Source of the DNA: Balanoglossus misakiensis
Lineage: Eukaryota > Hemichordata
Length of the DNA stretch: 64,000 nt
Assembly: GCA_040954595.2 (NCBI GenBank)
Contig: CM082598.2
Span: 8,246,001 to 8,310,000, forward strand
Reading direction: 5' to 3'
A program made the translations under genes and the position numbers. Positions 1 to 10,700 of the stretch are shown here, piece after piece; position 1 is the first letter of the stretch; each line of letters begins with the position of its first letter. Below the pieces are notes generated by a model. It had not been told where the DNA came from. It did not search any database and saw only the letters and a program-made list of their open reading frames with translations.

Positions 1-914
1 AGTCGAGTTTTCACTGCGGAGTGTTGTCATGACGACTCAAAAATATGTCGATTTCCCTGTTATTCAAGTTTTGAAGAGTTCAGAACAGCATTTCTCAATT
101 GAAAGGCTTTATGTACAACTACAACACTACAGAGTTTAGAATATTCCTGTCGTGTACTTCTCTCTTATTATTGTGGAAAAATTAAGAATGTTTGGTTCTC
201 TAATAATATGATTAGGTAGAAACCGTTTCCCGAGACCATTGTACAACAGACAGATTAATAAAAAAGTGGTATTCATCTTGTACACTTCCACTGGTACAAA
301 GTTTACAAAATCTGGCTCTAGAGTGAATGTTCTAGTGTCTCCTTCCCTCTATTGGTCAGCAACAAACAAAACGTACAGCAGGTTCAAGATAAACATCTTA
401 TCAAAGATATCTGCACTTTGATTAAAAGTATACAGTCACCTCCAATTTACATACGCCCATATATGGCTGAAATGGAGTATTTGACCGTTATAAAGAACAA
501 ATGGTGGCGCCCTTATTTTCACGTGTGCCACCCACTGAAAAACTGTGATTGGCTAGATCTTAATTTGCCATGGTAAATATACCTAATTTTCCATAGGTAA
601 CCTTTTAAACTCTGATGCACGCGTGTTCAATTCGCACACGTCACATGGATATTGAATCTGAGTCAGAGATTGATTAATTCTCCACTAGTGTATATGGATA
701 GTCCGAAATAAAGAATTAATGAAAGGGAATGGACGTTACATTGAACAATGATTCCCCGTTCAAAACAAAAGCGTGTATGGCACAATTCTACGTTTTTTTT
801 TACAATAATGGAAATAATAATCGTTTACTTTCTGATTCCGCGTCTATGTATTTTTTTTTCATTTGTAAAAAGATGACGATGTCAGCAATTTGTTGAGTGT
901 TTGTCTTCGTGTTT
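1..914. other. non-coding flank downstream of LRP-like gene
   Basis: No convincing coding sequence is seen here. The short plus-strand open frames lack exon signals. The stretch holds the repeat copy at about 425-590 and presumably the 3' untranslated region and downstream flank of the minus-strand receptor gene, whose stop codon lies at 915-917. No clear minus-strand AATAAA was found. Confidence 0.5.
425..590 (+). repeat. dispersed repeat family A, copy 1
   Basis: The sequence resembles two other stretches of the window: about 14545-14700 on the same strand and about 4660-4795 on the opposite strand. Shared landmarks, in order, are a 'caatttacata' block, a 'ccatatatgg' block or its equivalent, 'tttcacgtgtgccatcc'-like sequence and 'tgattggcta'. 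The similarity is clear but diverged, so these look like old copies of a short interspersed or MITE-type element. No terminal repeats or target duplications were resolved. Confidence 0.55.
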
Positions 915-1712
915 TCAGATGTAAACAGGACTTTCCACAGACCCAGTAGGACAGATAGGATCGGTTTTCTGAGGATCATTTGTGCTTTCACCCGATGAGC
1001 CGGCTACACCTTGCCTGCCTCCTTGCATTTCCGACGTATTGATGTATGTTGCTTGACTGGTAGCTGAAGAGTTAGCTGGTTCGGTTTGTTTTTCGGCCAT
1101 TGGTAGAATGTTTCTTTTTCCGTCATCTCCACCGGTCGCCAAGTCATTCCCAGCGTTGTCATAGTCAGGTAAATGCTCCTCAGACTCTTTACACGTATCA
1201 CCTGGATCGGTTGGCTGCACATAATCACCCTCGTCCACTTGATTCATCGGCACATAGTCACCGTTCATATCCGTTTCACCCTCTTCGATCTCCAAAACGG
1301 CTTCAATGACGGTGGGTGTTCGTCGTCCTCTGTAAGCGATGTTTCGCCGGTGGTATTACTGGCCGTATTGCGTGTAGGCATAGATTGTGTGTCTGGTCTA
1401 TCGTCCAAATTCTCGTCGGCGAGATTGATCCCCTGTCTTCCAGTCGACGTGTGACTATCATCAAGCGAGGTCATCGAAGTCGGCGTTGACGTGGAGATTG
1501 TTGAATATGTGTGGTGGAATTTGGTATCTGTTTCAACGATCTTCTCTTGAGGCAACTTTGCATCGGTTATCTTTTCATCATCTAATACTTTCATATCGCT
1601 TATCGACTCGTATTTGTTGTCCAATGAGGAAAGCATAGGTGGGGCTGTTGCAGGCACCAAATTTTGGCCGTCAAACTGAATGGTAGTTTCTTCAGTTTTA
1701 CCGTAGTATTTC
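915..1712 (-). CDS. LRP-like gene, last exon: cytoplasmic tail
   Basis: The acceptor TTTTAG at 1713-1714 follows in phase from the transmembrane exon (AG|G gives Arg). One frame is open from 1712 to about 1265 and encodes an acidic, Ser/Thr-rich tail; another frame is open from about 1350 to the stop at 915-917 and encodes GDYVPM, GDYVQP and a C-terminal PVYI. YVPM fits the YxxM motif known to bind the PI3K p85 SH2 domain when phosphorylated. Both halves look like plausible protein, and the switch falls near 1300-1350. No good short intron joins them, so a 1-bp indel (real or a sequencing error) is the simplest explanation. Confidence 0.7.
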
Positions 1713-4700
1713 CTAAAAGAATATTCAAATTGACAATAACGCAAACACCATATTTATAACCAGGTAACAGGTCTCTATTGGCAACTCCCCCACCAATAAA
1801 ATATTTTTATGGTCACATGAATGGCGCATTATGTTTACAGTGAATGTACTTAAGTGCACGGGAATAAAACCTATCATTTGTTTTAACTCATCTGGTCTTA
1901 TTCAGGAGAATAAAAGTTTTTGATTATTTTTTTTCTGGCATCGTAGTAATTAAAATCTTACCTCCTGAAGAAGTACACCGAAACTGCACACACTGTAAGT
2001 ACCATTATTGCGGCGAGTACGAACAATACTATCATTAACGTTTGTGATTCTGAAAATGAAATTGGCGGATACATGTGATGTAAATAAAGTCAGATATTAG
2101 CGTTCCATTTTCATATACCACAATTAATATTTTGATCATATGTAGCTATAATGCCTGTGGTTTTCCCACAGGCAGGCAGTCAAGTGCTGTTACACACACG
2201 TTCATGCAATAATATCAAACTCACTTTCGTTGATATGGATTTCACAAGTGGAGCCTGACCACTTCAATGTGCAGATGCAAGTGTGGCCATCTTCGAAAAA
2301 GACACAGGTTCCGTTGTTTTTGCACGGTGATGACACACAAGAGGTTTCCTCTGCCAAAGGGAAAGTGTTTAGGAAGGCGTAATTAGTAAAACAACAAACA
2401 TCTTGTAAAAAATAGTTCACGATAATGCTTTGTATCCTGAATTCCCAGACAACGTGTTATGACTTGTGTAATACATGTATATAGGTAGACGGGTAGAATA
2501 TACACAAATGTTTATCAACTTACGACACAGGTTCTCACTGTTAAAACTCCATTCCCCAGTGTCAGAACAAATAATTGCGTCAGTCGTTGCAGGCCTGTAA
2601 CCATCGCTGCATGTAAAATTACAAGACATGCCTTTGCTGTTGTCGCAGTTGTCCGCTAATTTTCCATTTGGGACATTCATGGGGCAGTCTGGATCTGGGT
2701 ATACAATAAAATGATACCTTGGTATATAGTGTATATTTTATTTCCTAATCTGTAGCCTTACAGAATATTTAAAATATTAATACTAATGAACTGCTGGTTG
2801 ACAGAAAACGTCATAGGTAATTTGTATCCCAGCCAATTGTAGTTGAGTATGATGTTCTCGCCAGGAAGGGCCTGGAAAGAACTAACAGTGAGGGCGCGGT
2901 ACTTGTTAAAATTACAGTATATTCTCCATGAAATAAAACCTCACCTGGTGCATGAAGTCAAAGGAGACCGTAATCTACTTCGATGTGTCCGTTTGTGTTG
3001 TGTTATAGTAATAACAAAACTGAGGCATTTATAACTTACAGATTTGACAGAGCTGATCGCTCTCAATAGTCCATTTACCGCTCTCAGTGCACATGACAGC
3101 ATCTTTTGTTGACCGTTCATAATCGCCGTAACAAACAAAATCACAACTCTGGCCATTGGTATTTTTACATCCGTCCTCAAACCTCCCATTTGGAATTGTA
3201 CCAGGGCATCTAGAAACTGTGTACGGGGATAAAACATTCAAGTACAGTGCAATTTAGAAAACCTCTCCTTCCACACAAGCATCAACCGACGTTTAGTATG
3301 CATTAGCAATAGAGGCAATCATGAATGTAATTGACCTGTTAAGGCAAATAATAACTTACCCGTTGTACATCAATATGTACATGAATAACTTCTTGAAGTA
3401 CCCCACATAATTGATACGTTATGTATAAGATATTTGCTGTAAATCTGAAGCTATTAAATTCAATAGTTTTGCTTAGCCAATACGCCGATGAAAAAATAAC
3501 GATTGTTAATCTAATATGTCTAACTGGCACCAATACCTGCTGTGCAGTTTTCCTGGGAGCATAAGCATTCCGCGCCGAATTCGGTGTTTATGCAAATCTC
3601 GTCGCAACCGCCGTTGAAGTCATCGCACGGTCCTATAAGGGAAATCCTAGGTGAATTTATCTATATTTTAAATTTGATACACTTACTTGTAGATACAGTT
3701 GTTTTACAAGGAGTATTTTAATTAAGGATTAGTTGATGCCCAGTCATCCATTTCATGAGTTTGAAACTAAAGGAACTAAAACTGTTTTTGGTTATCTTTA
3801 CACTTGTACCAGTATTGTGCAGGATCCGACCTATGAAACACATTGGCGTATTGATCGCACAAATCGAAGAACAATTTTTGCTCGCGAAGTGAAGGCTGTC
3901 AGCACTAAAAAAATATTTTTCACTTGAACCGAGCGAAGTCAAACTCACAAAGCATTCTCATTGACTTGTTTCAAATCAACTCAACCACGTTTCCCCAAAA
4001 CAGACATGATTTCATAAGATAGTTTGATTACACAGATTGCAAGCACACCGAGTTGCGTCGTTATGTGTATGACAGGCCAAATGGTTCCCTTGAGAAACTT
4101 TCACAACACTCTGATGCCGACAAACGCGCGGAATGGCACCCATGAATATGCATTCAAAACATAGATACTATTATCACGTGGACACTTGTATATTGATCTA
4201 CCGTTTACTGAAAGCGTTTTATAGATGGCATATACTACACCGTTCAATCCACAAAGGCTAATTACCCGTTCCCAGTGGCTGAAGACTTCGGTGAAAGAAT
4301 GCCAAGGATGTAGGCACACGAGGCAGAGGCAACGTATTCACCAGTTTCTTAGTTTGGAGGTCTATTACAGTGATAATGTTATTCCCTGCGTCGGCCAGGA
4401 AAAGAAAACTCTGTCGAGCGAAAATGCAACACTTGTGGTAAGTGAAAGTTGGAAAGGTTTTAATGATGCTAAGGTACGCACGGTTACCAAAAATAGGCCA
4501 TACCCACCTATATTATAGTCAAATATCATATTCAATTTACATGGTAAGCTGTAGAGTAAAGTCAAACACAAAACAGTACAGCTAGACAACCAAGAAAAAG
4601 AACAGAGAACAAGCTTAGATGTATATACGGTCACCTATACAAATGTAATAACGTCTGTTACTATGATGGAAAATTGAAATACAACCAATCACATATTTTC

Positions 4701-7700
4701 AGTGAGTTGCACACGCGAAAAAATTGCGACACCACATGGTAGTTCAAAGATTTAGATACGCCCCTTTGACCATATATGGTCATATGTAAAGGGCGTCCTG
4801 TCCCACGCATAACTCGGAAGCAGTTACGATAAAACGTAAACTGTAACCAATGCCAACAGTGATAAATTGTCTAATACGTTGTACTTAATAGTTTACTTAT
4901 GTATACCTTTCGAAAATGCTTTTGAATGTACAAGCAAGCATTTGCCTACAGACTTTAACCTTGATTTCAAGTTTGCGAGAGGTAGTTTTGACTCTGTGAA
5001 GACTTCATGCTCTTGGACAGAAAATATAATGACAAAATATATAATGCGATTTTCCTAATTGTGTCTGTCGTACCTTAAATATTGTTATCCCTTTGAACGA
5101 CAAGCCGTCGTGCATCGAAAGATTATACGTAGTTTCACGAAAATTTCCATCCAAGTCAACTGACTCAACAAGGAATGTTTCTTCATCTGCCCAATAAAGT
5201 CTAGAATTAAAATTAAAATAGAACCGATTCAGTATTAGAAAACCCGTTGCATATCTTTGATTGGTTAATCGATCGATCTAAGTTCCACTTGTTTATTTGA
5301 ATAAAGTTTACCTGTCGTTACTGATATCTAAGGCCAAAACTGTTGGTGACCTAACGCCAGTTTCAACAATGACCTCCCGTCGTCTTCCGCGTAGATCAGA
5401 CCTTTCGATGCGCGGTTTTGTCCAAGTGTGCGTCCAAAAGAGATACCTGGATCGATAATAGTGATCAATATACAATCAAAATTATCGTAACGTTATTGGA
5501 CGTGAACCGCCTATATGTATTTGGATGTATAGACAAAATTATAGTATAAAGTGGTACGTGTAATAGTGTAATTTTTTAACTATTCATCCACACCTTGAAT
5601 TGTCCAGATTTTTTTAAAACTCATTCGTGTTTAACATATGCATTCTCCAATTTATTTTTGATATCGCTAATTTACTAACGCTTATGATTTCCCACAAGAC
5701 GAAAATTAGAAACATGTTATTTCTGTAGCAAATTACACTTTCTTTTGACGTTTCTTGCTGGATAAGATTAGTGATATTTCAATTCATTTCCTACACTCTC
5801 TCAACAAGATTCAGTCAAGTAGGCATGTTTACATGTTCATACAATGTACTATGGTCATGCTTCGATAAAACTATCTTACTTCTATTGGAATATATTCGAT
5901 CAAGGTAACCGTGTTCACATTGTCCACTTTATCAAGGTAAATATTTATTCTACATACATCTTAGTTACATGCACGACGATTGCTTCTGGTTTTCCCATGC
6001 CTTGTGTGACAAGGGGTATGTCAAATCGACCGTCCAGATCTGCCACCATGATATTCTGCTGTTCACGATCAGTCCAGTACAAGGTTCGACCTAACCAGTC
6101 AACAGCAACGTCTGGATAAATAAACAGTGATATCGATGTCATGAAATACTAAAAGAAGACAGCTCTCCATTAATTTGAAATAAATATGAATTCTATTGTA
6201 ACATGAGAAAGGCAGACCGTGGGAAGCTAGCTTGTTGAATTGAGAGAGAGAGGGGGGAGGGGGGGGAGGAGAGAAGAAGGGGAGAGATAGACCTATGTCA
6301 GAGAATCCATAAAACGTATTGGATATTTCGAAGAAACACGTGATAGGGATGTGGTTCATGTAAGTCAGGGAATCGGTTGAAGTGGGTCGCATGATCTGAC
6401 ACATTCTCTCGCTATGTACACATTTACTGTACCATTAATTGTGCCCTTAGATGTACATAGATCTTTCAAGAACTGGACACCGCCATATTTCGTACTAGTT
6501 CTGCTTATCAGTGGATCTTCATACGTTAACATAGGCATAGAAAAAAGGCAGTGTTTTTTTTAAAAACAAGACGGTTATGTTGTTTTTTCTTAATTTTCCA
6601 AAGGTCTCCTCACCCTTTTATGTAGCAAAGAATGAAAAGGTTTTAAGGACTGTTAATGTGTCCCCGTCCACTTTAAAACTATATTTTCTTCGGTATATTG
6701 ACTTCAACTAGCATGAACTAACATGGTAGTAACTTGTTAGTAACAGATATACGTCTCAATCAGGGATAATTGCCTGTGAAAAACTGAAACATAACCGACC
6801 TCTGATATCAGACGGTGAATACTGTGTGACGAAAGTCCACTCCTCATTTTCCTCAAGTCGCATTCTTGCAATGTTATTGTCAAGGACACCAAAGATGTAA
6901 AGTCCATCTACGTCGACCTCAATGGCCCTGATGCTGTCATTTGAGAAACACGTCAGCGGGAGGTCTGGATTATGACCGATATTGCCCGGAAACTTGCACA
7001 ATTGATCTTCCATTGAGACAATCAGTTCGTGGTCAAATACAATTCTTTCATCTGGAAAATTGTCAAATAAGAAATCAACTTCTACTTTTGAGTATAAACA
7101 AGTCGCGATATCAAAATTGTCGGGTAATCCAAGGACTTAGACAGTCTAAGGTATAACATTGATTTAACTTTTCTAGCCTCAATAATGCTCTTATGGATCG
7201 TAATAATGCCATTGTGTCTAACAATTGAATCATTACATGGCACAACACAGAGAGACTGACTGACAGATATGGACACACACGCCCAATATTACTAAGAGAG
7301 TAACAATCGGATATTAAATCAAAGAGCACAAAAAGTGATAGACAATAAAATAAAATAACTTTACCTTTCTCACAGGTATGTTCATCTTGCGTTAGTCGAA
7401 AACCATGGGTACATACACATTTGTAGCCTGGTGGGTCACTAATACACAATTGACTGCAGTTAGCGCTGTGACACGGAGCTGTCAGAAAAAAGTCAGAAAA
7501 AACGTTAACAAGTGTATGTATGTATGTGTGTATGTATGTATGTATGTATGTATGTATGTATGTATGTATGTATGTATGTATGTATGTATGTATCAGGCAG
7601 GTAGGTAGGTAGGTAGTTAGGCGGGTGGATGGATGGGTACGTAGGTAGGTATGTTAAGATGTTTCTAACAACATGCAGTGCCCCATATATCACGTTGCAT

Positions 7701-10700
7701 GCCATTCCGAAGTACTTACTTGAACCGGGAGGTTGTTTATTTGGAGAGTAATAGACAATCCCATTCGGTTCGTAATATCCAATTGGAATCCTATCGATCT
7801 TCTTTCGTATGTCCAGGGGAACTAGATATACTCGGTGTCTGTCTATTTCAGTCACGAAGAATCCAAAATCCTTATGACCAAAGGAGAGTAAACTCAATTG
7901 ATTAGAATATACTATAATCGTGCTACATGTATTTGAAAATGTTGAGATTCCCTTTATGTTAAAGTGTCACCCACGTTACACATTATTTGGGTTATTTTGA
8001 TTGCTTGTTCTCCTCACTGTATGTTATAAATCACAGGTTATACTTGTGCGTGGGTTACGACAATGAATACTAAAATGACGCAATTTTGGTCTTGACCCTA
8101 AAGTGATTGACATATTCATGCATTTTGTCAATGTACAATGTATGTTTTAGCTGAGACACATCATTATGCAACTAGTCGTTGTCAACTATACGTGAATAGA
8201 ACAGCATAACCCATCAAGGTGGGCGACTTTGTATTTTAGGTATAATTATAATACATGTATTCGGCTGTCTGTCAGTCTATCTCAGTGTCTCTGTCTGTCT
8301 ATCTCGCGCCCTTTCTTATTGTATCTGTCCGTCTGTCTGTCTATCTCGCGCTCTTTCTTATTGTGTCTGTCTGTCTGTCTGTCTGTCTCACTCCCACCCA
8401 AGCTCTCTCTCTCGTTCGTCTTTTACTTACACGATCAATGTCAACGCCAAAGATATTGGTGAAATCGGGCGATGTAGCTACTACCAGTGGTTGTGCTGTC
8501 AAACCCTCAAGATCAAGGCTCATTATGCGCCCATTTAAGTTGTTAGCCCAGTATAACCTTTGAAGGGAGCACAGTATGTGGCAGTGTTCATTATTACTCT
8601 GTTGTGAATCATATTTTAATGTAATGTTCCCTGGGGCACTCATAAATGTCCGTTATCACATGTATAATAAGGTTAATGCCCGGTGCAAGTAAAACCTACA
8701 CAGTTGGACTTGTGATAAACTGTGTCACTGCATTTGTTAACTGTTTATACGCATCCCTAAAATTCAATCAGTTCCCACGATGTCAGGTATGCAAATTATG
8801 TTTACATCAACTTCACCAGTGGCAGGCTGCGACAAGTACTTACACGTTTGAAGTGAAGTCGATTGTCAGTGTGATAGGTTTACCAATGAGTTCGCTCTTT
8901 TCCTGCAGAATTGTCCTGTCTTCTCCGGTTAGTGTTGCTCGCTCTATTCTGTAAGTCCCGCCAATATCAGCCCAGTAGAGAAACCTAGAAAAATGATCAA
9001 GAGTACTCAGTTGCTTTTCGGACCAATATCGCATGTTTAGCACAGTGCAGAACTTCAAAAGACGATAGTCTAATGTATGCTCACCCTGTCAAAGGATTAC
9101 ACGCGATACCGGACGGATGGTCTAAACCTGTGGTAATCAGGGACCGGTGGTACGTTCCGCCGTAATAGTTCTGTTTCAAAATGACCTACATTACACGTCC
9201 TATACACATGTATTGCCTGTTCTGATTGGTTTATCCGATTCTCTAAGGTCCACTTGCGGCACGCTGATTGGAGGGACCTTATAGGTTAGGTCTTATTACT
9301 ATGTATTATTCACTAGACCTTGTAGGTTAGGTCTTATTATTATGCATTATTCACTTTACAGCTCCTTGATTGGTTAATGTGTAGGTCTGGTCCTCCAGTG
9401 TTCACTGCCTCATTATACAGGACCTTATAGGTTAGGTCTTATTAATATGTATTTATTCACCATACAGCTCCCTGATTGGTTAACGTGTTAGTCTGGTCCC
9501 CCATGTGTTCACTGCCTCATTATACAGGACCTTGTAGGTTAGGTCTTATTAACATGCATTTATTCAATTTTCAGCTCCCTGATTGGTTAATGTGTAGGTC
9601 TCCAATTTTCACTGCCTCGTTATGCAAAGTCTTTTGTACTTTCTGAATACAGTTGTCGTATTCTGTCTGCCATGCTGCCTGCGCGTTGTCGAAGCTCGAT
9701 CCCAGTGTATAAAGAAAGGCACTCATATAATGATTGGATTTCACCTTTTCCTTCACTATTCATGGCATTTTATGTGATACTGTGAACTAGATACTCGAAA
9801 TAAAAATTGTCAGGAGAAATTTCGTATTTTATTTCCAGTGGTGGTTTGTTGAAATGGGCTAGTGTTTTGTTACGTAATGCCTTTCAGCGCATCACTTCGT
9901 GTAACACCTGGCTGAATACGAAGTGTGTGCTATTCATTCGAGCAAACCAAAAATATCTTACAATAGAAATGTTTAGAATAGCATTGCATTTCTTTAATTG
10001 GGATACCTCATTCGTTGCTTTACAGGTATGATTACTTTTATTGAACTTCTTTCACGAAGCTGCACCGTCATAGTTCCATTTTTATGAAAACAATATACGA
10101 ATGTATAAACGGACAACGTGCTCCTTATCACAACATGTTCGTCAAAACATATTTACTTTAAAATAGTAAAACAACAATAATAATATTGATGATGAGAAGT
10201 AGGAGGGTGGTTAAAAAAATATACAACTGTTAGCAAAAATGCTTAGAGTTAATCAGATTTTCAAAGTCCATCTCAAAATCATTTAATCTTTCCAGGGTGC
10301 GGTTTATGTTGGAGATAGTATCAGTCAGGCTATTTCTCAGAAAATCAATGAATGATCTGCGGACATCCCGAATAATGTGTTACCAGGAATCACATGGGAC
10401 ATTTCACAATGAGGCAGTGAACACTGGGGGACCAGACTGACATTAACCAATCAGGGAGCTGTATGGTGAATAAATACATATTAATAAGACCTAACCTACA
10501 AGGTCCTGCATAATGAGGCAGTGAACACTGGAGGACCAGACCTACACATTAACCAATCAGGGAGCTGTAAAGTGAATAATGCATAATAATAAGACCTAAG
10601 CTACAAGGTCTAGTGAATAATACATAGTAATAAGACCTAACCTACAAGGTCCCTCCAATCAGCGAGCCGCAAGTGGACCTAAGATTACCAGATCGACCAA

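Noticed and set aside
1100-1454. Plus-strand open frames opposite the receptor tail exon
   Set aside because: Shadows of the minus-strand coding sequence; no splice sites or domain.
4101-4634. Minus-strand frames at 4101-4319 and 4365-4634 as exons
   Set aside because: They are out of phase with the receptor; the frame giving [17 protein letters not shown] fits both neighbours instead.
7405-7608. Cys/Tyr/Met-rich plus frame
   Set aside because: It translates the ATGT microsatellite after the antisense of an EGF exon.
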